Positions 12,330 to 24,560 of a stretch of 64,000 nt of DNA are shown piece by piece. Each line of letters opens with the position of its first letter. Position 1 is the first letter of the stretch. The notes beneath the pieces are model-generated. The model had not been told where the DNA came from and did no database searches. It saw nothing but the letters and a program-made list of their open reading frames with translations. The position numbers and the translations under genes are program-made. This DNA is from Brachyhypopomus gauderio (lineage: Eukaryota > Chordata > Actinopteri > Gymnotiformes > Hypopomidae), in the NCBI RefSeq assembly GCF_052324685.1, contig NC_135223.1, positions 21,195,869 to 21,259,868 of the forward strand, given 5' to 3'.

Positions 12330-12771
12330 TCAGTAGTGTTTCGGGATTCAGTAGTGCCGTGTGATTCAGTAGTGTGGTGTGATTCAGTAGTGTGATGTGA
12401 TTCGGTAGTGTGGTCTGATTCAGTAGTGTGGTGTGATTCGGTAGTGCCGTGTGATTCAGTAGTGTGGTGTGATTCAGTAGTGTGGCGTGATTCAGTAGTG
12501 TGGTGTGATTCGGTAGTGCCGTGTGATTCAGTAGTGTGGCGTGATTCGGTAGTGTGGTGTGATTCGGTAGTGTGGTGTGATTCAGTATTGTGGTGTGATT
12601 CAGTAGGGTGGTGTAATTCGGTAGTGTGGTGTGATTCGGTAGTGCTGTGTGATTCAGTAGTGTGGTGTGATTCAGTAGTGTGGTGTGATTCGGTAGTGTG
12701 GTGTGACTCAGTAGTGTGGTGTGATACGGTAGTGTGGTGTGATTTAGTAGGGTGGTGTGATTTGGTAGTGT
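12330..12771. repeat. 18-bp minisatellite
   Basis: About 24 units of GATTCAGTAGTGTGGTGT with CAG/CGG and GTGTGG/GTGCCG variants. As 18 is divisible by three it creates a spurious CDSVVW-repeat peptide. Confidence 0.95.
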
Positions 12772-13739
12772 TCAGTTCAGTTCCTTACATTTTGCATTAT
12801 GACAGCACATTTCACACAAAAAATTCACTTAGCCCATTGACAGTGTGTCAGAATTGTATCTATGTACATGGTGCCAATCCCACAAGGAAATCCTGGTTCT
12901 GCTTGGTTCCTAATGCCACAGAGAAAGAGTGCTGACACATGGATCTGACACAATTGAACCTGTAAATGACCAAAAGGGTGCACAAGTACACACAAGTACA
13001 GAGACCTCACCTGGCCTTTATCCAGACTCCTGTCGTTGTGACACTCTGAAGCCCATCCGAGGTATGTCAGGCATGTCTGCTGTCTCTTCAGACTTTCCTG
13101 GACGAATGTGTTTCCTGTACACATTGTTCTTCAACATGCTCATTCATCCTCACACACTGGCTTATGGAGTTTGTTAAAATTCTTTTGTTGAATAGAAAAA
13201 AATTGGAAAACCAGGCTATGCTGTAAGACCCAATCCGATCTTCCAATACAGTTCTGATCTGACCCTTAGGTTAGGAGTTGAGGAGTTATGTGAATCCACT
13301 GCTGTACAAAACAAAACCTCTGTGTGTAACATCACTGATGCCCCTGCACCTTAAGCAGTCAGTGAGGACAGATATTGGACAGATTTGGACAGATTCAAAC
13401 AGTTACCACTTCTTTAGCCCCCTTCCCCCTTTAATAGTGTCATGTATGTCCCACGGTGCCATAGGCTCTTTGTTGAGAAACAGTGTCATTGTGGGCACTG
13501 TTGCCCCAGGAGCAGAAGGTCTGGTGTGGCCCCCTCCTTTACACTCCAGCCTCCAGCAGATTATACATTTAAAGGGGATTAAGTCCCTTATAATCCACCA
13601 AAACAAAGATCTTTTTTCTGAATGCGGAGAACAGGCAGCTTTGGCCAGCGTCGGTTAGCCCTTATGGGGCTTCCCCTCAGAAGGACGCATGCTCGTTTTC
13701 CCTCAGAAGTTTACCCCTCTTCCCCATTTCACCGTGCCG

Positions 13740-14100
13740 CAGCCCGACTGCACCATGCCTGTGTTTAATGAGGCAACAAGGGAACCCGACATAATATCAG
13801 CTAATAGCGCTGAGGAAGAGAGATTTCCGAGGGCTCTGGAACAGGCCTGAGACATCATACATCCTCAGATGTATACACGAACAATGGCTTTAACATTACC
13901 AGCAGAGCCAAGCAATGATGACTCCAATAATATCAGCACAACAGTGATGTAGGACACTTGTCTGTAATTTGAGGGAGACAATATTGAAATATGTACCATA
14001 ATTGAGCGGCTGGAGCAATCGCAGGCCATGGGAACGCACTTTTAATTTCATCACTCTGTCAGCTTTTATTAAAACCCATTCATCAGAAACAGAGGGCAAA
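13740..14100. promoter_or_regulatory. Candidate conserved non-coding block
   Basis: Unique, balanced sequence with many homeodomain-type cores: ACATAATATCAGCTAATAGC, CTCCAATAATATCAGC, CATAATTGAGCGGC and CTTTTATTAAAACCCATTC. No coding potential is seen. It looks like a deep vertebrate enhancer about 14 kb upstream of pou3f1; conservation has not been tested. Confidence 0.35.
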
Positions 14101-15123
14101 GGAGGTATGGGGGGGGGGCTGATGGGGTAGGGGGTGGTCTGCCCAGCAGAGATGGAGTGGGGAGAGAGGACAGAGGGTGTATGTGGACGGGTACATTGCC
14201 ATCACCTGGGGGATCGGGAGGCGAGGGGCTCATGTTGAGAGACTGATGGCAGAACCAGGGTCCCTGGTACCGCTGGGACATTTGACCACACACCCCCCCC
14301 CTCCCTCCACACAATCCGGGCCCATCCAGACCTGCATGGGACTATTCTAAGGAATAGTCAAGAAATATGAGTCTAAATGTAAAACACAACGTCTCTGACC
14401 TGGCTAATTATGTTACGCATGCATCTGAAGTCCATCTCCACGCACAGTTCCTCCAGTGTTTTGATGTGCTGTTAAAGAGGCAGTGTGATGTATTCTTCTT
14501 CCAGTTGAATGTTCTTGCTTCTGTCTTTTCTTCTGCCTCGTGTCATTTATTGGTTCACCTGGGTACTCATCAGATGGCCACAGAGCCATGGCACAGTGCC
14601 TAATCGGCCTGCTCTGATCATTTAAACATATGCACATGGTTCTAAACTGCAATCAAAGCATAGTGTGTCTCTTTCGCTTTCTGTTGTTCTGTGATTCACC
14701 ATGTCCTCTTCTGTCCCTCTCAAACCCTACTACCCCCTGAGACCCCCACCAATCAAAAGTCGATTAAACGATTCATTGTTTCTGCCCATAATAATGCAAA
14801 AAAAATTTTTTTTTAAGTATAAAAAGCATAGGTGAGGACATTTTGCTAACTGTCTTCGCCCCATGTTCTAGACTAAATAGTACATGACTGCAATCGCAAT
14901 CCAAGAGAGAAAGAAAAAAAGCTGGAGAATAAAATGAAGTGTGACAACATATGAATTTCAAATTTGCAGGGAGACATCAAAGTGCTCCGTCCTGGGTGCC
15001 TTCGCCAAGGACGCGCGCTGAGTTTTAATTCCCCTCCCCTGATTGTATCTGCAGCCTAACGAAGAGCAGCGCGGAGCAGTCTCCGGCAGAGACTGGCACA
15101 GGACCGGGAGATAGAGACAGGCG

Positions 15124-15240
15124 AAGAGAGAGAGAGAGGGAGAGATGGAGGGAGGGAGGGAGAGAGAGAGAGAGAGAGAGAGATCAGAGAGGAGAAGAGA
15201 GGAGAGGAGATGGAGGAGTGAGAAGGAGAGAAGAAAGGGG
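15124..15240. repeat. GA-rich purine tract
   Basis: Imperfect GAGA/GGAG purine repeat on the + strand, flanked by GC-rich unique sequence. Confidence 0.8.
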
Positions 15241-15740
15241 AGGCTCTTCCAAGCGCAGACGGCCGGGCCCTTTGTTGTCCCGGCGATCACAGGGACCCTT
15301 TCATCACAGAGCGAGCAGTTTCCACTCTTCCCCATTTTGGTAAGGCGATATGTGTGTGTCGGTGCAAGCATGAGCCTGTGTGTCCATTCAAGGTCTCTTC
15401 TCTCTGTGCAGGAGCAAGAGAAAGAGAATTTGTTTGCGTACTTATTTGAGATGCTCTACATTATATAATCACCTGCACTGTACTCGGGGGAGCAGTGCAT
15501 ACTACATGGTGAGTTCCAGCATGAGTGACTGTGCGGCGTATGTAGCGTTTACGTTTGCAGACCACACGTTCAGGCTCTTGGCAGTGTGCAGCAGAAGTTC
15601 CCTGGGCACTGGAGTGACTTGGGCAGTATAATTAGCTTAGACCATGGCAGCTAGTCAGGAATTCAAGGCATTTGGGATGCTGGCACAGGCTTGTGCCAAC
15701 ATCGACACTGTGCCAGACTGGCTAACAAAGTAAATAAAGC

Positions 15741-15742
<2 letters not shown>

Positions 15743-15796
<54 letters not shown>
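15743..15796. repeat. (TG)27 microsatellite
   Basis: Uninterrupted TG run, followed by decayed TG-rich sequence to about 15868. Confidence 0.93.
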
Positions 15797-15797
<1 letters not shown>

Positions 15798-16224
15798 ATC
15801 TGTGTATCTGAGTGTGCAGGTCTGTGTTTGTGTGTATATATGTGTCTGGGGGTGCATATTTGTGTGTTTTTTACATTTAGCATTATTGATATCCATAAGA
15901 ATCAACAGGTGTTGAAATTTATTCATGCATAGATCAAGCATACATCTCAGCAGCAAGCCAACTATGGAGTCATGTAGCTGAGAAGGTGAAGACCACAGCC
16001 GGTTCTAAACTGTGGCAGTCTTGCCCAAGGTCATAGGTTTGCAGTATGGGGATTGTAGTTTGCAAGTCTGAAAACTACAAATAAAAACATTTAAAAGCCT
16101 GTGAGTGCACTTACAGTTCAAACTTGACAACACACAATAGGCAAAACCAAAGACATTCCCAGATGTTGTAGCTGGCAAAGTAAAAACAAACGTACCTCCT
16201 GAATTCACCACACATTTAAATTGT

Positions 16225-16292
16225 TTATTTTTACATTAGCAATTTGACAGATACTCTTATGCAGACTTACTCAACCTGTACATAGCACAGTG
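16225..16292 (-). mobile_element. Decayed SINE/LINE tail fragment
   Basis: TTTACATTAGCAATTTGACAG followed by CTCTTATGCAGACTTACT resembles, with several changes, the tail of the SINE at 22416-22613 (catttacggaatttggcaga ... cccttatccagagtgactta). It is a short, old fragment with no visible tRNA-like head. Confidence 0.45.
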
Positions 16293-16950
16293 AAACAAAA
16301 TGACACACTAAAAATGATTATGCTACCTTGATTGACAGCAAGTGTAACTTCAGGTAAAACAAATATTGTAAACATACAATTACAGCAATAGTCTCAATGC
16401 TTTTGCAAAGCCCAGATTGTGGTCTTTGTGGCTAATCGGCTATGGATTAAGTCCTTGGATTAAGTCTAGCTTTACACCAAATAGCCAGTGATGAATCACC
16501 ACTGGAAATTCTTGTTAGACTATTCTTAGGTGAAGTCTGGGTGTGGGGAAGTGTACATCTTGTTCTTTATGTATGCGTGATAATTCAATGATGCCTGCTT
16601 ATTTTTAATCCATTGGGAAACAAATTAAAGGTATAAATGGTATTTTTCACTGAATATTTAATTTGGATAATATAAGTTAACTTCAGAATGCTAACGCTCC
16701 TTAGCTTTGTTGGTCATTGAAAAACTCTCACCTCCCTCAACAATCTTCATGGTGGACATATTGTCTTGAGTCTGATGACATTGCTGTGGAGGATGTCACC
16801 AATGTGTGAGGCTGGCAGATGCAACCACAGAAATGTTCAGTTGTGGGTTCAACTTTTGTTTTGTTTTGTTTTTTGGTACAGGTTGTTAAGTACATGGGAG
16901 GGAATTAGATTTGATAGCAAGCACTACTGCATACACCCAGGCAATCACAA

Positions 16951-17100
<150 letters not shown>

Positions 17101-17562
17101 AAGGAGACAAGATATTGATGATCAATATAACATATTTCATTTATTTTTTTTATTCTTAAAACCATCATTTAACACTACATACTGTATATGAAAGAATAGG
17201 GCATGTGCAGGTGTTTTTTGGTTTGGGATTATTTAATATAAGTTTGTTTGGGTTACATATACACATAGGAAACCAACATCTGTTAGCCAGTATCTATGCA
17301 CATTACAAAGATGATTTGGCAACATTCCAGTTATTTAAAACAAAATTGAAAATGACTACCTAAGAAGAAGGAACTGTAACAGGATAGAGCATATTGTTAC
17401 AGCATTACAGTGTGACAGTGGTGAGATATAATTTGACATAAATGCACGTTAGAGTAATCTCACACACATTTACTGCATTTCTCATTACCACCAGCTCCAA
17501 ACTATTCCGGCTACTCCTCACGGGCGGGGTGATGTGCACTGGAGGCACTGCAGCAGCATGTA

Positions 17563-17564
<2 letters not shown>

Positions 17565-17654
<90 letters not shown>
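17565..17654. repeat. (TG)45 microsatellite
   Basis: Uninterrupted TG run ending in GAGAGAG. Confidence 0.95.
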
Positions 17655-17660
<6 letters not shown>

Positions 17661-19087
17661 CGTGAACATATAATTCTGCCTTGTCCGGTTTAGGCTCTTC
17701 TCACTCCCCATCAAAAAGCTTCTGTTGCACATCTACAGATATCAGTAAAGAAAATATCAGTGTTGTGCCTCTAAAGACCAGTAGATGATCAGAAATGAAC
17801 ACTGGGAACTCAAGACCATAGAACAAGGGACTTTGGAAACTCAGACTGAAGTATTAAAGTTGTAAAGAAACTGACCTGCTGTCCTCTTGGTCTTAGTTTG
17901 AACTTGGACTTTATTAGCTAAGGTCGTGGCCTTCACTCAGTCCTTGGCACAAAAGTAAATGGTAATCTTGTCTTAAATTCTTGATATTGCAGAGGTTTAT
18001 ATTGCTTTACTAAATGAATTTTACTTTATGTTCACAACCTTAGAACGTCTAACAGACTGTACTGAATTGTAACATTTATGCTAAAGCACATTTTATTCAA
18101 ACATACTTCATATGCTACATTGTAATTTAAACATTAAATAGCATTATACTTCAGACCTAAACATGTGTACCTAAACCACCATAGATAACTGAATGACTCT
18201 CTAGCCTCCAGTGTTTGTTTAATTAAATGATTTTTATGATAAGCAGCAAACCTCACCCACTGAAATCATTCCCGTTCCTGTTGAGTGTTGAATTTGAAAA
18301 ATCTAATAAATCTTTTATAGGTACTGTGCAGGTGCTTTTCATACATTTCAGGGTGTTAAATGTTTGAAGTAATTACCATTAAGGCATTGGGCAGTATATT
18401 TTAATGTTGTTGTAGATCTTGGGACCATTTATAGGCTTTGCATAAATGTCTGATACTGTCTTGCTTAAGGGGATACAAACCATAAAAACAAAAGATGTCT
18501 TGTCACAAAAGTCTTGTCACTTTTTTTTTACCCCAATTTAACCCCCTGTGCCCCAGACTATATATTACATTTCCAAAATGTAACTAAAATCTCGGAGAAG
18601 GACGGTCTAGACAAATGGGACACAAGTGAAGGAGGAAGAAAAATGTGCGTGATCGCAAGTGTACACACGTGCGTTTGTGCGTGTGTGTGCTGGAAATTGA
18701 TCGCCTTGGTGATAAGAGGCCCTGGGGACCTACCTGGGTGTGTGTGTTCTTGCTTTAGGCAGCACACCTGGGTTCCACTCTCGCTCACACCTCCACACAC
18801 ACATCCAGCTGTGTGAGACACACACACACACATCTAAATGTGAGAACTCCCTAACAGAAGAGGGATACAGATTATCTGGGTTAATAATCATTTTCAATTG
18901 ATTTCTAGTAAAGGAAGCAATACGTCTGAATAAAATGGTGTGATTACCCTTCATACAATTCTCTTTTGTTTTAAATGAACGTGTTACAGGGTAGAACAAC
19001 TCCAGGTCCCACACTTGGACTTCTCCTAATTCCAGAGTAGCTGAGAAGGAGGTGGATTCTTCTGCAGCCGAGCCTGCTTACTCTAAC

Positions 19088-19090
<3 letters not shown>

Positions 19091-19172
<82 letters not shown>
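19091..19172. repeat. (TG)n microsatellite
   Basis: TG run with one CG interruption. Confidence 0.94.
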
Positions 19173-19235
19173 CCACTGGCCTGTCCTTTTCCATTATGTC
19201 TTCTATGTTTTCTGTTTGCAGGTAAGACTACAGGT

Positions 19236-19238
<3 letters not shown>

Positions 19239-19307
<69 letters not shown>
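19239..19307. repeat. (TG)n microsatellite
   Basis: A second TG run 66 bp after the previous one. The unique spacer contains TTGCAGGTAAGA, which resembles a splice donor by chance. Confidence 0.94.
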
Positions 19308-19309
<2 letters not shown>

Positions 19310-22300
19310 AACAGTGAGAAATAGGCAGACAGAGGACGAGAGAGGAATGGTGAGTCTTACTCTCAGGTGGACTGTGTGATTAGCAGGGAGGCTGGCTACT
19401 GCAGCAGGGTGGTGGCATCATTCAACACACTGTCAACAGCACGGTGTCTCCACGGCCTAGCCAACGCTGCCTGTACACACACACGCACACACACCACCAC
19501 ACTGCCCACCAAACACACAATGTGCATGTCAGATCAGGATGTAATAAGTTATTCTAAGTGAGCATTCACATAAGTACAAAACACTTAAATCAAATCAACA
19601 CTTGGGCAATTTAGAACTGATATCGGAAGAAAAATCCCTTTTTTAAAACATCAGATGTCAATAAAACGAATCCACTGCACAATGAAGCCAGCATTATAAA
19701 AACTGACAGACAGACCGCATGTGACCAGTAAACTGTGTGTTTCCACATTTCCAGCACAACAAAAACCTAGTAAGTCAACAAAAGTCAACAAAACAAGAAA
19801 AAGGGCCAGTTTCTCAGCAGACAGCAGAAATGACCCACCAGGGGTGGAGGCCTGTGGATGAAGAATCCTGCAGCCCAGAGCGTTCTTTAATCGCTAGAAC
19901 ATGAGAGCAAACGACAGAAGAGAAGTTGGGGCAAGCACGGAGGTTGAAGTCAGGAGAACGTTCTAATTCAGGAGGTCTGGAATATCCGTGTAGTAATCAG
20001 AGACACCTCTCCTGAGCCAGGCTTCTTGCCCTGATCAGAAAGGGCGAGACAGAGAGAAAAAAAATTGCATCAAAAAGGCACGGGTGGATTAGGTGAGAGA
20101 GGCAGGCGCCTGCCGTCGTTTCGTGTGGGGACCCTGCGGGATTACAGATACCACAACGTTGTTGCAGCGCTCTGAGTTTCTCGTCCAGAGAAAACTGTGC
20201 TTGCTCGCACCACCTAAATCAGCCAGGCTGGATGCTAGCAGTGGGAAGAGGAGAAAAATCACGACCAAAAAAAAGTAAAAAATAAAAAATCAGATTAAAA
20301 AAGCTTGGTAGAGGAGAGGAGAACAGAAGAATAAAGGAGGAAGAAGAAGGAAGAGTTTTGTAAGGGTTTGTTATAAGAGTCAGTCATACACTGAGCATTT
20401 GCCAAAATGCAATGTTGGAGGGAGTATCGACACAGTGATCGTTAGCTAATGAGGCGATTAATTGTCCTGACAGGGGAAGTGAGATGCTGTCGGCGAGGTG
20501 CAAACTCCCTGTCGGTCTGCCCTCTCTCTACCACTCCCTCAGCACTGTGGATGTCTGTGTTTCTCTTTCTAGTGCATTTCTGCTCTTTGCTATTCAAGGA
20601 AACAAACTTTTATTTTAGTTCCTTAGACCTAGCCTTTGTTTTTGTTATTTTTAATTCCTATTTACTATTTGTAGCTAAGCAGCAAACTGTCTTTGAACAA
20701 AAATGTTGATGTTTTATGAGGGAAGCTGGTTTATATTTACGTGACATTTAAAAGAAATCTACTGTGTTCATGAAAAGACACCAGGGCTCCCTAATAAACA
20801 TTTAGAGTCATCAGTCATGCGTTCTGAACTGACCCTCAGCCGTTCTCTGCTGTTTCAGGACCTGCAGGGCTGAAATTACAGCTGGGCTTTGGGGACTCCA
20901 CCTCTGCTACCGGGAGTGACCCAAGCACAAGCTGCTCTCAGACCGGTCAATCCACTATTAAAAGCCGTCTAACTCAATTCGGTCTGCCAGCAAGTGCTTG
21001 GGTGCAGACACGGCAGCGACGCAGGCAGTCAGAGTCTGGTCGCGACCCCTCTCTGGCGACACCCGCCATGCCGTGGACACTCACACACATGCTACCCTGT
21101 CTCATCTAAACAACGGGTCACATCTAATCAGGACCTGACCGGACAGAAACAGTGTGGACTTTTACTCATGTAAGAGATTAGTGTGACAGACAAGAGACAT
21201 TTGAATGGGTTCATTATTAGGGTGAAGGAGCGATTTCCTGACATCTACTCATTACACCTGATTGTGTGAGCTTATTATAACCTCTCTATTGTCTGTCAGA
21301 TTTAATGTAGTGAACTGCATACCAGTAAGAGCCCTATGACCTCACACCATTAGAGCTCTCTGATTGGTCAATTGAGTTTGAACAGGGCTAAAATTAATCA
21401 ATTATCTTTAAGATGTCTTAAAGCATAAACAGAAAAGCAGGAGAAATGGGCATGCCCAGTAAACACTGAAACATACACAATGCCCAAAGGGGAAGGTAGA
21501 TCAAGTCCTTTAGCATAAATGAACATTAACATGAACAACTGTCTAAGTCAAAAGGAAAGAGCTCAGTAATAATTTCAAAGAAGACCTCTGGACAACCCTC
21601 ATGTCTATATCAATGAGTGCAACACTATGACTCCATTGAGCTCTGTGACAAGCACCAGAGTGGAGAGACTCCTTCACAATTGCTTAGGTTTACAAGATAA
21701 ATGATAAACCACAGAGTTTTTAAACATTAGCAACTAAGTACTTAGAAAATCACCTAAGTAGTTAATCATTTCTTTCTTACTTTTGTTAAAAAAAGTCCCA
21801 TTTATTTCCTGAATGAGATTTGGTTGTATTTAAAGGACAACTATATACCAATTAGGTTGTAATGACATGTTACGGTAACCACTACATTCCACTTCATGTA
21901 AAACGGTTCATCATTTACATGATCTGCAGGTAATCCTGAAGGAGTAGGGAATGAAAGCATGTTTCTTAATACCCCACAAGACAAGGCTTCTTGGCACTGC
22001 CCTGACTACTATGTTTGTGAATTTTCATGACAGTTTTTCAAAATCAGCGCCCCACAAAAGTGCAGAAGCTCTCATAATTAAAAGAAAGCGCCTCCAGCTT
22101 TTTGAGCTTGTGCCTATTTTTCTGAAGCAATTCCTATGTTTAATAAATTCCTATCACATAAAGAAATCAAACATTTGTTGTTTTTAATATATGTTTTTCT
22201 TTTGCAAAAAAAAAAAACATTTCAATTCTTTGACAGTGAACCACAAAATAAAACTGACTTAGTTTTGATTTGGATGGTTTTAGAATATATGCAACTGAGA

Positions 22301-22415
22301 ATAAGTTAGAAAGTCATCAAATCTACTAGTAGTGGTATGTGAAGTCCTTAAAATCCTGATCTCTTATAATAACCATTTAAAGACAACATTCTATTTGTTT
22401 CATTTAAATAAATAC

Positions 22416-22613
22416 ATTTACATTTACGGAATTTGGCAGACGCCCTTATCCAGAGTGACTTACATTTTTATCTTTTTTTTTTATACAAGTGAGCAATTGA
22501 GGGTTAAGGGCCTTGCTCAGGGGCACCTCAGTCATGGCCTCAGGTCTGGGAATCGAACGCACGACCCTCTGGTCACAAGAACAGTTCCCTAACCACCTAG
22601 GCCATGACTGCCC
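22416..22613 (-). mobile_element. tRNA-derived SINE with 7-bp target duplication
   Basis: Read on the - strand, the element begins with a tRNA-like head. It has an A-box-like TGGCCTAGGTGG and a B box GTTCGATTCCC, correctly ordered and spaced for an internal pol III promoter. A conserved body follows (GCCCCTGAGCAAGGCCCTTAA), then an A-rich internal stretch, and then the tail CTCTGGATAAGGGCGTCTGC with ATGTAAATGTA repeats, of the type shared with fish LINEs. TAAATAC flanks it at 22409-22415 and 22614-22620 as a target-site duplication. The family is widespread in teleosts; I do not assign a database name. Confidence 0.87.
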
Positions 22614-23477
22614 TAAATACTAATTTGCATCTCTTACCTGGATGTTTTGATAATTTAATAAGTCAAACTAAGAATTAAAAGCATTCTTAAATGACTCCAG
22701 TTACAGGAGACTTTGTTTAGACAAAAGAAACATATTTTTCAACAGAAGGTTGGTATGATTTGTCCTGAAAAACACAGTGCATCCTGAAAAGGTGGACTGT
22801 TATAACCAGATCTGGTTCAAAATCAAATATTAGCATTCAAACAGAAAAGCTGAAGTATTAAAGATTGAAAACTCACAGTCACCTTTCTGCTTAATTAGTC
22901 ATGATACAAATGCATACCGAAGCAACGGGGCCGTAGTGTTTGAACCTGACAGCGTTCGCGTTGAGTTTAAACTGGGCAGAAACCATTTGCTGTGGCAGAC
23001 TTTGCTTGAGCTCAACGTAAGGGTATCGCAACTGGCATCAGAGCAAGTCGGCCTCTGTGGAAGCAGGTCCTTGAACATTTTCAGGCAAACTACATTATGG
23101 GAATGGAAGGAAATAATAGTGACTTGATCAGCCATTGTGGTGATAGACAGAGGAGAGAGGCCCAATGTATTCAGGTGCATGCTTCTAACCCCTTCAGCCC
23201 ACAAGCTGTTTACCTCTATATCAGCTGCTTACTAAGAGCTGGGCTGCCATCCATATTCAGGGAGCACAAATTCCACTGCTTATCACAGCAACCCCCTCCA
23301 AAAGCTCCCCATGTTCCCCGCCGCACATACATACATACATAAACACGTCTTTATGGAAGCCAGTGGCAAGTGCACACCCAGGAGGGGGACAGGATAAAGA
23401 TCACCTTGAATTCAAAGTAGAGGATTGAGGCCTCAGTGGACAGAGCAGGAGCCACACAGGTTAGGGCACCAAACAAA

Positions 23478-23487
23478 GTGTGTGAGT

Positions 23488-23576
<89 letters not shown>

Positions 23577-23609
23577 TGCGCGTGTGTGTGCGCGTGTGTG
23601 TGAGTGCAC

Positions 23610-23659
<50 letters not shown>
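23478..23659. repeat. Compound (TG)n microsatellite
   Basis: TG run with CG-bearing interruptions in the middle (GCGCGTGCGCGTG, about 23572-23620). These alternating purine-pyrimidine CG steps favour left-handed DNA. Confidence 0.94.
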
Positions 23660-23662
<3 letters not shown>

Positions 23663-24089
23663 GAGCATGCTGAGAGATGTATGAGTCCATTTTGATTTTC
23701 AGTCCTCCATGCTGTATTTTAGTTCACTATGCTGAGCACATATTTGATTTTTGAAAGGGTAAAAATTGTAACAAGTCCACTGTAAAACGCAAATTTTTCA
23801 TGTAAAGGAATAGAAAGTTAATTGTAATGCAGTGAGCCTTTTCTTTTGAAAAGTAAGGTTTCACTATGCACATCCTGTGAGAAGATGAACTGTGAACTTT
23901 TCTAGGCAATTCTAATAATTCCCTCTCCCAAAATATTTAATATAAATATAAAATAGATTACTTTTAAAACTTCTCCATAAACTCTGTCCAATGTGCACAG
24001 ACAATTAAATGGAACGTGAGTAGCATTTATATATTATACAGTTGTCTTTTGTTTAAGAAAAAAAGGCTACTTATTGTGCAGAGAATTAA

Positions 24090-24560
24090 CTAGGTAAAAA
24101 TGTCATGTTTCCTCTCTACAGTTTCACACACTTTATGTTCAAACATAGCTTGGCTCGACACGACACCTCCATCCGTGGCAAGGGGAAAAAGTATCCCAGT
24201 CTTTTTCTCACACTGCGTTGGCCAGGGACCGAAGTAACTCTTTCCGTGGTTAATTGCGCGATGGTGCCTTGCATGAATATTCATGCGGGCGTCTTCAGAG
24301 CCCCGCCTAATTAGCCCAAAGATAAGTCGAGAGATGGAGAAAGATAGCTCACACCTTTTACCGAAAGGGAAACATTCCCCACTGCATTCCCTCGGGATTC
24401 TGGCAGAATCGCCTGAGTTCATTAGGCAAAAAGAGTGAGAGCGCTACCTGAAACGCGCAGGAGGGCTGCGTAAACGCCTGGTTACTCATGAAGCCCCGCT
24501 GCCCATTACGCATGTCTGTCAAACCGAGTGGGTGAAAAACAAACGTGTGAATGCATGAGA
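24090..24560. promoter_or_regulatory. Candidate pou3f1 enhancer with POU-type palindrome
   Basis: Unique, non-coding block about 4 kb upstream of the pou3f1 start codon. It holds GTGGTTAATTGCGCGATGG, a perfect 16-bp palindrome at 24271-24286, CCGCCTAATTAGCCC and GAGTTCATTAGGC. The dense mix of TAAT cores, its uniqueness and its proximity suggest a proximal enhancer. No expression or conservation data are available to confirm this. Confidence 0.42.
24271..24286. promoter_or_regulatory. Perfect palindrome resembling a POU dimer site
   Basis: GCATGAATATTCATGC is perfectly self-complementary over 16 bp. Its core ATGAATATTCAT is a close variant of the MORE-type element (ATGCATATGCAT) that POU proteins, including class III members, bind as homodimers. 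Binding by POU3F1 here would be autoregulatory; that is inference. Confidence 0.45.

Noticed and set aside
12408..12935. 175-codon protein with CDSVVW repeats
   Set aside because: It is produced by an 18-bp minisatellite in frame; there is no independent coding evidence.
19220..19235. Splice-donor-like CAGGTAAGA between TG repeats
   Set aside because: No open frame or acceptor partner; a chance match in repeat-rich DNA.
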